The notes below the pieces were generated by a model. It did not search any database. It had not been told where the DNA came from and saw only the letters and a list, made by a program, of their open reading frames with translations. Of a stretch of 35,236 nt of DNA, positions 1 through 8,564 are shown piece by piece; position 1 is the stretch's first letter, and the number at the start of each line of letters is the position of its first letter. Source of the DNA: CAZAEL01 sp964484135 (GTDB lineage: Bacteria > Elusimicrobiota > Elusimicrobia > FEN-1173); assembly GCA_964484135.1 (NCBI GenBank), contig CAZAEL010000025.1, positions 1-35,236 on the forward strand, written 5' to 3'. Both the position numbers and the translations under genes were made by a program.

Positions 1-141
1 GGCAACAGAGACCTGTCCATAGACTGTTGAATCGGCGGGCAAGGTGCCGGTGAGCAAGCGGTCCTTCTCCTTTTTGCTGCAACTCAAAAGGAGGGCCAAG
101 AGGGGGAGGGCGAGGAGCTTCAGGAGCCGGAAATTCCGCAT
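1..141 (-). CDS. Lipoprotein, N-terminal part only (runs off the window)
   Basis: An ATG at 141 opens a frame of 47 codons without a stop that leaves the window at base 1. The product begins with a basic n-region (MRNFRLLK), a Leu/Ala-rich core and a lipobox ending LLLSC, so Cys21 should be lipidated after signal peptidase II cleavage. The following KKEKD stretch is a typical charged tether. It would sit on the outer or inner membrane. No domain is visible because the rest is missing. A near-consensus promoter lies so close to the ATG that the message should be leaderless. Divergent from the phosphohexomutase gene. Confidence 0.75.
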   Translation of the reverse strand, partial: MRNFRLLKLLALPLLALLLSCSKKEKDRLLTGTLPADSTVYGQVSVA

Positions 142-147
142 ACTTGT

Positions 148-176
148 AGTATAATAACCCCCCGCCGGTTTTGCAA
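148..176 (-). promoter_or_regulatory. Sigma-70-type promoter of the partial lipoprotein gene
   Basis: On the minus strand TTGCAA (171-176) is followed after exactly 17 bases by TATACT (148-153). Only six bases then separate the -10 box from the ATG at 141, so transcription should begin at about the start codon. Confidence 0.65.
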
Positions 177-259
177 GAGGCCGCTCAAAAATACCAAAAC
201 CGTCAAATCTTTCAGAGGCCTGTCCGACAGCACCGCTACCCATGGCCCCGCTACCCCCG

Positions 260-288
260 TTGACAGGCCGGGGGGGTTGTGCTACCAT
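260..288 (+). promoter_or_regulatory. Sigma-70-type promoter of the phosphohexomutase operon
   Basis: A perfect -35 box TTGACA (260-265), a 17-base spacer containing a run of seven G, and TACCAT (283-288) as -10 box. The predicted start near 295 gives a leader of about 27 nt before the ATG at 322. Confidence 0.6.
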
Positions 289-321
289 GCGAATCCGTTC
301 CGTTAAGACGGAAAACGTCCC

Positions 322-1773
322 ATGAAGATCCGATTCGGCACCTCCGGCTGGCGGGCCATCCTCGCCGACGAATTCACGTTCCCCAACGTCAGGATCGTGA
401 CCCAATCCATCGCGGACTATCTGCGACAGGAGGGTCTGCACAACCGGTCCGTGGTGGTGGGGTACGACACCCGTTTCCTGTCCGAGCAGTTCGCCCAGGC
501 CGCGGCCCAGGTCCTGGCCGCCAACGGCCTGGAGACCCTGCTCTGCACCCGCGACACCCCCACGCCCGTCATCGCCTTTGAGATCCTGCGGCGCAAGGCC
601 GCCGGCGGCATCAACATCACGGCCAGCCACAACCCTGCCGAGTATTCCGGCCTGAAGTTCAACTCTTCCTGGGGCGGCCCGGCCCTGCCCCAGATCACCC
701 AGCGCATCGAGGCCGGCTGCGAGCCGTACCTGTCCGGCGAATCCCACCTCAAGAGCGCGCGCGAGGCCACGGGCGTCAAGAAACGCCTGATCGTGCCCAT
801 GGACCCCATGCCCTTCTATTTCAAGCACTTGGAAAAGCTGGTGGACACCCGGGCCCTCAGGAAGGGAAAGATCCGGGTGGCGGTGGACCTGCTCTGGGGC
901 ACGGGGCGGGGGTATTTGGATGAATTTTTGCGGAGGTGCGGCGTGGAGGTGGAGGTGCTCCACCAGGAGCGGGACGTGCTCTTCGGCGGCGCGGGCCCTT
1001 CCCCCGAGCCCGGCCACCTGAAGGGCCTGGCCGAGGTCATGCGGCGGAGGAAATGCCACCTGGGCCTGGCCACGGACGGGGACGCGGACCGGTTCGGCGT
1101 CATGGACGTGGACGGCACCCTGCTCAGCCCCAACGAATTCTTGCCCCTGCTCCTGGACCACCTGGTGAAGACCCGCGGGTGGTCCGGCGTGGTGGTGCGG
1201 AGCGTCATGACGTCCCACTTCCTGGACGCGGTGGCGCGCCGGCACGGGCTGGAGCTGCGCGAGACGCCCGTGGGGTTCAAATACATCGGCGACGCCATGC
1301 TCCACGAGAATTCCATCTATCCGTCCCAGGGCGGGGCCTTCGTGCTGGGGGGGGAGGAGTCCGGCGGCCTGTCCCTGCGCGGGCACGTGCCGGAGAAGGA
1401 CGGCGTCCTGGCCTGTCTTTTGGCCGCGGAGATCGTGGCCGCGACCCGGAAACCCTTGCGCAAGTCCCTGGAGGCCCTGCAGAAGGAGGTGGGCGTCTTC
1501 CACACCCAGCGGCTGAACTTCTACCTGACGCCGGACAAGATGACGGCCCTGCGGGAAAAACTGAGGCAGGGGCCGCCCACCAAGTTCGCGGGCGTGACGG
1601 TGCGGCGCATCGTGGAGACGGACGGGCACAAGTTCATCCTGACGGACGGCAGCTGGATCGGGGTGCGGCTGTCCGGCACCGAGCCGGTGGTGCGGGTGTA
1701 CCTGGAGTCCCACACCCCCGAGAAACTCAAAATTTTGGACAAGGCAGGCCGGATGTTGGCCGGAGTGGCCTGA
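322..1773 (+). CDS. Alpha-D-phosphohexomutase (phosphoglucomutase/phosphomannomutase)
   Basis: Interconverts hexose-1- and hexose-6-phosphates, supplying sugar-1-phosphates for envelope glycans. 483 residues, full length for the family. All four signature loops are present: the phosphoserine loop TASHNP with catalytic Ser102, the Mg-binding loop DGDADR (252-257), the sugar-specificity loop GGEESGG (343-349) and the phosphate-binding loop RLSGTEP (449-455). The N-terminal KIRFGTSGWRA is typical. The specificity loop fits glucose/mannose enzymes but does not settle which. First gene of a rightward run: the enolase ATG lies 25 bases after its stop. The start at 322 has only a weak ribosome site (GGAAAACGTCCC before ATG). 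Confidence 0.9.
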   Translation: MKIRFGTSGWRAILADEFTFPNVRIVTQSIADYLRQEGLHNRSVVVGYDTRFLSEQFAQAAAQVLAANGLETLLCTRDTPTPVIAFEILRRKAAGGINITASHNPAEYSGLKFNSSWGGPALPQITQRIEAGCEPYLSGESHLKSAREATGVKKRLIVPMDPMPFYFKHLEKLVDTRALRKGKIRVAVDLLWGTGRGYLDEFLRRCGVEVEVLHQERDVLFGGAGPSPEPGHLKGLAEVMRRRKCHLGLATDGDADRFGVMDVDGTLLSPNEFLPLLLDHLVKTRGWSGVVVRSVMTSHFLDAVARRHGLELRETPVGFKYIGDAMLHENSIYPSQGGAFVLGGEESGGLSLRGHVPEKDGVLACLLAAEIVAATRKPLRKSLEALQKEVGVFHTQRLNFYLTPDKMTALREKLRQGPPTKFAGVTVRRIVETDGHKFILTDGSWIGVRLSGTEPVVRVYLESHTPEKLKILDKAGRMLAGVA

Positions 1774-1798
1774 TTTTTTGACGATAAGGAGAAGTCCC

Positions 1799-3157
<1,359 letters not shown>

Positions 3158-3191
3158 CCCGGCGGGGCCGCCCGCGAAGGGGTGATCTCGC

Positions 3192-3533
3192 ATGCGGTGG
3201 GGCGCCCCCTTTTGGAAGAGGTTCTTCTGGTTCTTTCTGCCCGCCGCCGTCCTGGGGGCGCTGGCCTCCAGCGAAGGCGTGCGCGGCTATTTCCGCCGGC
3301 GGCATGAGTTGAGCCGCCTGAACGCCCAATGGGCCCAGACCCAGCGGCGCGTGGCCGAGAAGCGCCGGCAGATGGAACGGGCCCAGAAGGACGACGTTTT
3401 TCTGGAGGGAGAGGCCCGGCGCCAGCTCGGCCTGGTCCGGCCGGGGGAAATCGAATTCCGGTTCGTCCCCTCCAGCGCGGCGGCCGGCGGCGAGCGGATG
3501 TCCGTCGTCCCGCCGCCCGAAGACCGGCCATGA
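3192..3533 (+). CDS. FtsB/DivIC-type septum formation initiator
   Basis: 113 residues. A short basic start and one membrane span (about 11-28) are followed by a charged coiled coil (about 35-72) and the family end motif EARRQLGLVRPGEIEFRF. FtsB/DivIC proteins link FtsL and FtsQ/DivIB in the division complex, with the coiled coil in the periplasm. The tail after about residue 93 is Pro/Ala-rich and probably disordered. Its place right after eno supports the call. Its stop overlaps the next ATG by ATGA, so the two are probably translationally coupled. Confidence 0.85.
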   Translation: MRWGAPFWKRFFWFFLPAAVLGALASSEGVRGYFRRRHELSRLNAQWAQTQRRVAEKRRQMERAQKDDVFLEGEARRQLGLVRPGEIEFRFVPSSAAAGGERMSVVPPPEDRP

Positions 3534-4042
3534 AGCCGCCCCGAAAACCCCGTCTCCCCCGCCGCGCCTCCCGGCCGTCGTCCCCGCCTTTTGAAGTGGC
3601 CCTGGTGGAGCCGGAAATCCCGTGGAACACGGGCAACGTGGGGCGGACCTGCCTGGGCGTGGGCGCGCGCCTGCGCCTGGTGGGGCGCCTGGGGTTTTCC
3701 CTGGAGGACCGCCATTTGCGGCGGTCTGGGCTGGATTACTGGCCCCGCGTCCCTTTGAGCGTGCATCCCGATGTCCGGGGGTTCTTCAAGGGCCGTCCGG
3801 CCTCCTCCCTCTTCTTTTTCTCCGCCCGCAGCCGCCGCTCCTTTTGGAAGGCCCGTCTTCCGCCGGGCGCCTGTCTGGTGTTCGGCTCCGAGAGCCGGGG
3901 CCTGCCCGCCTTTTTGCGGCGGCGCTACCCGGACCGATTTTTCGGCCTTTGCCTCCCCGGCCCCATCCGCTCCCTGAACCTGTCCACGGCCGTGGGCATG
4001 GTCCTGGGGGAGGCCTTCCGCCGGACGAAAGCCGGACGGTGA
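3530..4042 (+). CDS. trmL: tRNA (cytidine/uridine-34-2'-O)-methyltransferase, TrmL-like SPOUT enzyme
   Basis: 170 residues from the ATG overlapping the preceding stop. After a basic Pro/Arg-rich N-terminal tail of about 22 residues comes the short SPOUT core without an extra RNA-binding domain, as in TrmL. Motif 1 is EPEIPWNTGNVGRTC, motif 2 FGSESRGLP and motif 3 LPGPIRSLNLSTAVGMVLGEA. Motifs 2 and 3 form the knotted S-adenosylmethionine site. TrmL 2'-O-methylates the wobble base of tRNA-Leu isoacceptors. The family is clear; the exact substrate is inferred from size and motifs. Confidence 0.87.
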   Translation: MKPPRKPRLPRRASRPSSPPFEVALVEPEIPWNTGNVGRTCLGVGARLRLVGRLGFSLEDRHLRRSGLDYWPRVPLSVHPDVRGFFKGRPASSLFFFSARSRRSFWKARLPPGACLVFGSESRGLPAFLRRRYPDRFFGLCLPGPIRSLNLSTAVGMVLGEAFRRTKAGR

Positions 4043-4067
4043 GGCCCCCGGAAAGGAACGCCTCTCC

Positions 4068-4096
4068 TTTTCCCCGCCCTCCGGATTTCCTAGAAT
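4068..4096 (+). promoter_or_regulatory. Possible promoter for the zinc-ribbon gene
   Basis: TAGAAT (4091-4096) is a good -10 box, the same hexamer used at two other promoters here. The -35 region TTTTCC at 17 bases is poor. It lies in the 140-base gap after trmL, which otherwise shows nothing recognisable. Confidence 0.35.
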
Positions 4097-4182
4097 AAAA
4101 AAACAATACCGGCCCGCCCCACGCCCCGCCGTCGCCGTGGTTTTCGGGGAGGGGGCCCGCGCCGTTCCAAAGGAGCTTCGTC

Positions 4183-4344
4183 ATGGCCGATGTCCTCTGC
4201 CCCCGGTGCAACGCCAAGGGCGCCGTGGTGGTGAAGCAGTCCCGCACCGACAAGGGAAAAGACCTGAAGTACTACGAATGCGGCAAGTGTAAGAGCGTTT
4301 GGACCAACACCTCCGACATCGCCGCGCTGCCCGTCGGTTCCTGA
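4183..4344 (+). CDS. Small zinc-ribbon protein, 53 residues
   Basis: ATG at 4183 sits eight bases after a clear AAAGGAG. The 53-residue product has two CxxC knuckles, CPRC at 6-9 and CGKC at 33-36, spaced as in zinc ribbons. The segment KYYECGKCKSVWTN resembles the C-terminal ribbon of TFIIS/RPB9-like folds. It probably binds one zinc and may bind nucleic acid or protein; no specific function is recognised. It has its own possible promoter and is followed by a long inverted repeat. The G+C-rich third positions match its neighbours, supporting a real gene. Confidence 0.72.
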   Translation: MADVLCPRCNAKGAVVVKQSRTDKGKDLKYYECGKCKSVWTNTSDIAALPVGS

Positions 4345-4363
4345 TCCCCTTCATCGGACGACA

Positions 4364-4446
4364 GAAACGGCTTCGCGGCCCATGGGGAGATGAGCCGAAG
4401 CGGGGCCGTTCCGGCATGACCTGAGCATGGGCCGCGAAGCCGTTTC
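4364..4446. repeat. 21-bp perfect inverted repeat spanning the start codon of the next gene
   Basis: Positions 4364-4384 and 4426-4446 are exact reverse complements with a 41-base loop. The right arm contains the ATG at 4427, so the folded mRNA would bury that start. No T-run follows, so it is not an ordinary terminator. Confidence 0.9.
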
Positions 4447-5797
4447 CGCTCCCCGGCTTTCCTTCCGGCGGTGTCTCCTCCTGTACGCCGGCCTCACGGG
4501 CCTGTGTTTGGTGGTGCACAACCGGCTGGTGGATTCCGTGGCCCTGGACGCCCGCCGGGCCCTCCATGAGCGGGTCCTCCGGAACGAGGCCCCCGCCCCC
4601 CTGCAGTACCGCGTCATGACGTTTTACCTGGCGGAGGCGGCCCGCCGCGCGGGCCGCGCCCTGGGATTCGACGACCCTTTCCGGGCCGCCTACCTCCTGG
4701 TCCGGGGCCTCTTCACCTTTCTGGCCGCGCTCCTCCTCCACCGGTTCCTGTCCGCGTACCTGCCCCTGCCGTTCGTCCTGGCCGGGGTCTTCTTGACGTT
4801 CGCCTGGCTGCCCCTCACGTACATCAACTACTACATGCAGGAGACGGACCCGGCCAACATGGTCTTTTTCCTGATCGGCTACGACCTGATCCGGCGGCGG
4901 CGGGACGGGGCCCTGGCCGCGCTCCTGCCCCTGGCCATGCTCAACCGGGAGACGCCCGTGATGCTGGCCCTGGTGTGGCTCCTGTACCGCTGGGACGAGA
5001 TGCCCTTGGCCCGGACGGCCCTTCGGTTCCTGGGTTTGAGCGGCGCGGCGCTGGGGGCCTACTTCGCGCTGCGCGTCCTGTTCGGCCATCACACGGCGTA
5101 CGCCGAGTTCAACGATTTCTTCCTGAACCTCCGCAGCGTGAACTCCTACCTGTATTTCCTGCTCCTGTTCGGGGCCCTGGCCGCGCCGGCGCTCAAGGGC
5201 CTGGGGGCCAAGCCCAAGTTCCTCCGGCGGGCCGCCCTGTTCCTTCCCTTTTTCCTGGTGTTCCATTTCGTGATCCCCATCTTCCAGGAGACCCGGCTCT
5301 TCCTGCCCATCTTTCCCCTGGTGATCGCCCTGGCCTTCACCTCCTTCGTCGAGCCGTCCCCCGAGGCCCTGCGCGCGGAGGAGCGTCCGGCCGCGTCCCC
5401 CTGGGCGTCCCGCGGCAGGACGCTGTACGTCGTTTTCCTGGCGGCCTTTTTGGGCGCCACCGCCCTGTACCTGGCGTACCTGGAAAAAACCCACGTGGAG
5501 GGGCTCCGGGGCAAACAGAAGGCGGAGCGCCACGTCCGTGCGGGCCATGAGGCCCACGCGCAAAAGAACCACGCCCTGGCGGCCCGGGAGTGGGAATGGG
5601 GCCTGCTGTACGACCCCGACGACTACGACGTGCATTTCAACCTGGCCGTGGTGTATTCGGAATACCTGTTCGACGTGGACCGGGCCTGGAAGCACTGGCG
5701 GGAATGCGAGCGCCTGGCGCCGGACGACCCCAAGCTGAAGGACCTGAAACAGCGGATCGAGGACATCCAGCGCCGGCGGGAGCGCTTCGAATTTTAA
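4427..5797 (+). CDS. Multi-pass membrane protein with C-terminal TPR-like soluble tail
   Basis: 456 residues. At least eight hydrophobic segments cover about residues 15-335 and another spans about 338-355. The tail from about 365 reads as helical repeats (AGHEAHAQKNHALAAREWEWGLLYDPDDYDVHFNLAVVY, a TPR-like pattern). The layout resembles GT-C glycosyltransferases or related uncharacterised polytopic proteins, but no lipid-sugar motif is certain. It ends at the base before the GT2 fusion gene (zero spacing), so a joint role in polyprenyl-phosphate sugar transfer is inferred. No ribosome site is visible, and the start lies in a long inverted repeat. Confidence 0.7.
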   Translation: MGREAVSAPRLSFRRCLLLYAGLTGLCLVVHNRLVDSVALDARRALHERVLRNEAPAPLQYRVMTFYLAEAARRAGRALGFDDPFRAAYLLVRGLFTFLAALLLHRFLSAYLPLPFVLAGVFLTFAWLPLTYINYYMQETDPANMVFFLIGYDLIRRRRDGALAALLPLAMLNRETPVMLALVWLLYRWDEMPLARTALRFLGLSGAALGAYFALRVLFGHHTAYAEFNDFFLNLRSVNSYLYFLLLFGALAAPALKGLGAKPKFLRRAALFLPFFLVFHFVIPIFQETRLFLPIFPLVIALAFTSFVEPSPEALRAEERPAASPWASRGRTLYVVFLAAFLGATALYLAYLEKTHVEGLRGKQKAERHVRAGHEAHAQKNHALAAREWEWGLLYDPDDYDVHFNLAVVYSEYLFDVDRAWKHWRECERLAPDDPKLKDLKQRIEDIQRRRERFEF

Positions 5798-7024
5798 ATG
5801 ATTTCCCTGGTCCTGCCCACGTACGAAGAGGCCAAGAACATCCCGGAGATCCTGCCGCGGCTGGAAAGGGCCCTGGCCGGCCGCGATTACGAGATCTGGG
5901 TGGTGGACGACGACTCCCCGGACGGCACCTGGCGGATCGCCCGGGACTACGCGCGGGACCATCCGCGGGTGCGGGTCCACCGCCGGATCACGGACCGGGG
6001 GCTTTCCAGCGCCATCCTGGAGGGGTTCCGCCTCGCGGGGGGCGACGTCCTGGGCGTGATGGACGCGGACCTTTCCCACGACGAAAACATCCTGCCCCGC
6101 CTGCTCGACGCCCTGGAACGGGGCGCGGACATGGCCGTGGCCTCGCGGCGGATCCCGGGCGGCGGCGCGGAAAAATGGCCCTGGTACCGCCGCCTGACCT
6201 CCTCCTTCGCCACGGTCCTGGCCCGGAGCGTCCTGCCCCAGCGCCTGTCCGACCCCATGAGCGGGTACTTCCTCCTGCGCCGCGGCGTATACGAGCGCGT
6301 GCGCGGCCGGCTGCGGCCTCGGGGTTATAAGATATTGCTCGAGATCGTGACGCGGGCCGCGCCCCTCAAGATCGCGGAGGTGCCTTTCGTCTTCCGGGAC
6401 CGGCGCAGCGGGTACTCCAAGCTGTCCGCCTTCGTCATCCTGAGCTATCTGGAATCCCTCTTCGAGCTGCGGTTCGGCCACAGCCCGCTGGACCGCCTGA
6501 GGGAGCGCTATCACCGGGGGCGGTACGCGGCGGTGGCGCCCTTGCTGGGGCCCGGCGGCCTCCTGGACCTGGGGTGCGGCCGTCCCTGCGACTCCATGCC
6601 GGACGGCGCCTTCCTTCTGCACCTGGGCCGCGGCACGGGCCTGGACGTGAAGCCCTGCGACGGGCCCTTCGCGTTCAAGCAGGGGGACCTGCTCAACCTT
6701 CCCTTTCCGGACGGTTCCTTCGAGAACGTGACGGCCATGGAGGTCCTGGAGCACGTGGACGACCTGCCCCGGGCCCTGGACGAGATCCACCGGGTCCTGC
6801 GTCCCGGCGGGACCCTGGTGGTGTCCGTGCCGGACGACAACTGGGCGTGGAACCTGTTGTGGGGCCTTTGGACGCGGCTGGTGGGGCGCATGTGGAAGGA
6901 CACCCACCACACCCACTTGACGCGGGCCGCCTGGGCGTCGGCCCTGAACCGGCGTTTCCGGCTCCTGCAAACGCGGCGGCATTGGTACTTCGACCTGATC
7001 TTCCAGGCGCGGAAGCCTTCCTGA
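5798..7024 (+). CDS. Fusion: polyprenyl-phosphate mannosyltransferase-like GT2 plus SAM methyltransferase
   Basis: 408 residues. Residues 1-about 230 are a GT-A family 2 enzyme like dolichol-phosphate mannose synthase: SLVLPTYEEAKNIPEIL, VVDDDSPDGT, the metal motif DADLSHD and the acceptor region DPMSGYFLLRR. Residues about 240-405 are a class I methyltransferase of the type 11 kind: LLDLGCG (motif I), LPFPDGSFENVTAMEVLEHVDD and RVLRPGGTLVVSVPD. No C-terminal membrane anchor follows the GT2 part. Likely loads a sugar on polyprenyl phosphate; the methyl acceptor is unknown. Starts directly after the preceding stop, so co-translated with the membrane protein. Confidence 0.86.
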   Translation: MISLVLPTYEEAKNIPEILPRLERALAGRDYEIWVVDDDSPDGTWRIARDYARDHPRVRVHRRITDRGLSSAILEGFRLAGGDVLGVMDADLSHDENILPRLLDALERGADMAVASRRIPGGGAEKWPWYRRLTSSFATVLARSVLPQRLSDPMSGYFLLRRGVYERVRGRLRPRGYKILLEIVTRAAPLKIAEVPFVFRDRRSGYSKLSAFVILSYLESLFELRFGHSPLDRLRERYHRGRYAAVAPLLGPGGLLDLGCGRPCDSMPDGAFLLHLGRGTGLDVKPCDGPFAFKQGDLLNLPFPDGSFENVTAMEVLEHVDDLPRALDEIHRVLRPGGTLVVSVPDDNWAWNLLWGLWTRLVGRMWKDTHHTHLTRAAWASALNRRFRLLQTRRHWYFDLIFQARKPS

Positions 7025-7030
7025 AGAGAC

Positions 7031-7384
7031 GTGAGGCCCCTTTTGATTTACGACGGGGACTGCGGGCTTTGCCGGCGCTGGGCGGCCCGCTGGCGGAGGT
7101 TCACCGGCGACCGGGTCGCGTACGTGCCTTTCCAGCGGAAACCGGACGGCCTGCCCCTGTCCCTCGAAAGCCTGAAGACGTCGCTTTGTTTCGTCGGAGA
7201 GGACGGGAAGGCGTACCGCGCGGCCGAGGCCGTGTGCCGCCTCCTGGCCTGCGTGCCCGGCTGGGGCTGGCCCCTCCGGCTGTACCGAAGGTGGCCGTGG
7301 GCGGCCCGGGCCGGCGAGGCCCTGTACCGTTTCGTGGCGCGGCACCGGGACGTCTTGTCCCGGTTCGGGGGGCCTTTGGTATAA
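7031..7384 (+). CDS. DCC-family (DUF393) thiol-disulfide oxidoreductase-like protein
   Basis: 117 residues from a GTG at 7031, six bases after the preceding stop. The N-terminal YDGDCGLCRRW carries the DCC motif that names the family, with a CxxC-like pair (DCGLC). A conserved middle part (RAAEAVCRLLACV) follows. Members are small thioredoxin-like proteins of uncertain role. No signal peptide, so cytoplasmic. Probably the last gene of the GT2 group. The promoter for mscS overlaps its end. Confidence 0.82.
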   Translation: MRPLLIYDGDCGLCRRWAARWRRFTGDRVAYVPFQRKPDGLPLSLESLKTSLCFVGEDGKAYRAAEAVCRLLACVPGWGWPLRLYRRWPWAARAGEALYRFVARHRDVLSRFGGPLV

Positions 7385-7385
7385 T
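7355..7385 (+). promoter_or_regulatory. Extended -10 promoter of mscS
   Basis: TATAAT at 7380-7385 is preceded by TGG, a perfect TGn extended -10. TTGTCC (7355-7360) stands 19 bases upstream, and the spacer holds a run of six G. The expected start near 7392 gives a 27-nt leader with GAGGAGG before the ATG. Confidence 0.65.
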
Positions 7386-7418
7386 GCCTTTCCGCGGATG
7401 AAAAGGTGAGGAGGTCGG

Positions 7419-8480
7419 ATGCCTTCGGACTTTCTGTTTAAGACGTTCTTCGGGAACAGCGTCCTGAGCTACGCGCTGGCCGCCGCGTCCCTGGCGGGCG
7501 GCCTTCTGGCCGTCGGGGTCGTCAAGAACCTGGTGCTGAGGCGGTTGAAGGGCTGGGCGGAGAAGACGGAAACCACCCTCGACGATTTCTTGGTCGGGGC
7601 GGTCGAGAAAATTTTTGTCCCGTTGCTGTATTTCGGCGTCTTCTATCTCGCCGTCCACAGCCTCAAGACCAACCCCGCCGTGGCCAAGGGCCTCCATTTC
7701 CTGGCCGCCCTGGTCCTGACCGTGTCCGGGATCCGTTTTTCCGTCGAGCTGGCGAACTTTTTCCTGTCGGAGCACTGGTTGAAGCGGGAAAGCTCCGCCT
7801 CCACGCAACAGATCGTCAGGGGCCTCATGCCCCTGGTCAAAGGCCTGCTGTGGGCCCTGGGCGCGGTCTTCTTCCTGGACAACCTGGGGTACAAGGTGTC
7901 CACGGTCATCGCGGGCCTGGGGATCGGCGGCGTGGCCGTGGCCCTGGCCGCCCAGGCCGTGCTGGGGGACTTGTTCGGCTATTTCGCCATCATGTTCGAC
8001 CGTCCTTTCGAGCTGGGGGACTTCGTCGTGGTGGACGGGTACATGGGCACCATCGAGCACATCGGCATCAAGACCACGCGGGTGCGCAGCCTGGGTGGGG
8101 AGCTCCTGGTCTTCGCCAACTCCGATCTGACCGGGTCCCGCATCCGCAATTACAAGAAGATGGACCGCCGGCGCGTGGTGTTCAAGGTGGGGGTGACGTA
8201 TCAGACCACCAACGAGCAATTGAAGGCCGCGCCCGGCCTCATCCGGGGGATCGTCGAAAAAATCCCGGGCACGCTCTTCGACCGGGCCCATTTCCAGGCC
8301 TTCGGGGACTCCAGCCTGGACGTGGAGGTCGCCTATTACGTGCTGTCGGCCGACTACAACCGGTACATGGACATCCAGCAGGAGATCAACCTGGCGTTGA
8401 AGGAGGCGTTCGAGCAAAGGGGCATCGGGTTCGCCTATCCCACGCGGACGCTCCATCTTCAACAGGCGTCCGCGTCCTGA
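7419..8480 (+). CDS. mscS: Small-conductance mechanosensitive channel, MscS family
   Basis: 353 residues. Hydrophobic segments lie at about 12-33, 65-85, 90-115 and 138-160. The last runs into the Gly/Ala-rich pore helix GLGIGGVAVALAAQAVLGDLFGYFAIMFDRPFELGDFV, the hallmark of MscS TM3 and the start of the beta domain. The rest forms the cytoplasmic vestibule. The channel opens under membrane tension and releases osmolytes in the inner membrane. It is longer at the N-terminus than E. coli MscS (286 residues), with an added helix. Good ribosome site GAGGAGG. Own promoter overlaps the preceding gene. Confidence 0.93.
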   Translation: MPSDFLFKTFFGNSVLSYALAAASLAGGLLAVGVVKNLVLRRLKGWAEKTETTLDDFLVGAVEKIFVPLLYFGVFYLAVHSLKTNPAVAKGLHFLAALVLTVSGIRFSVELANFFLSEHWLKRESSASTQQIVRGLMPLVKGLLWALGAVFFLDNLGYKVSTVIAGLGIGGVAVALAAQAVLGDLFGYFAIMFDRPFELGDFVVVDGYMGTIEHIGIKTTRVRSLGGELLVFANSDLTGSRIRNYKKMDRRRVVFKVGVTYQTTNEQLKAAPGLIRGIVEKIPGTLFDRAHFQAFGDSSLDVEVAYYVLSADYNRYMDIQQEINLALKEAFEQRGIGFAYPTRTLHLQQASAS

Positions 8481-8564
8481 GCCGGACCCCATGATGTCCA
8501 GGCGGACCTTTGTTCCCGGCCGGTTCGACGGCCATCGTCGTCGGTGGGGGCGCGGGCGCGCGGG

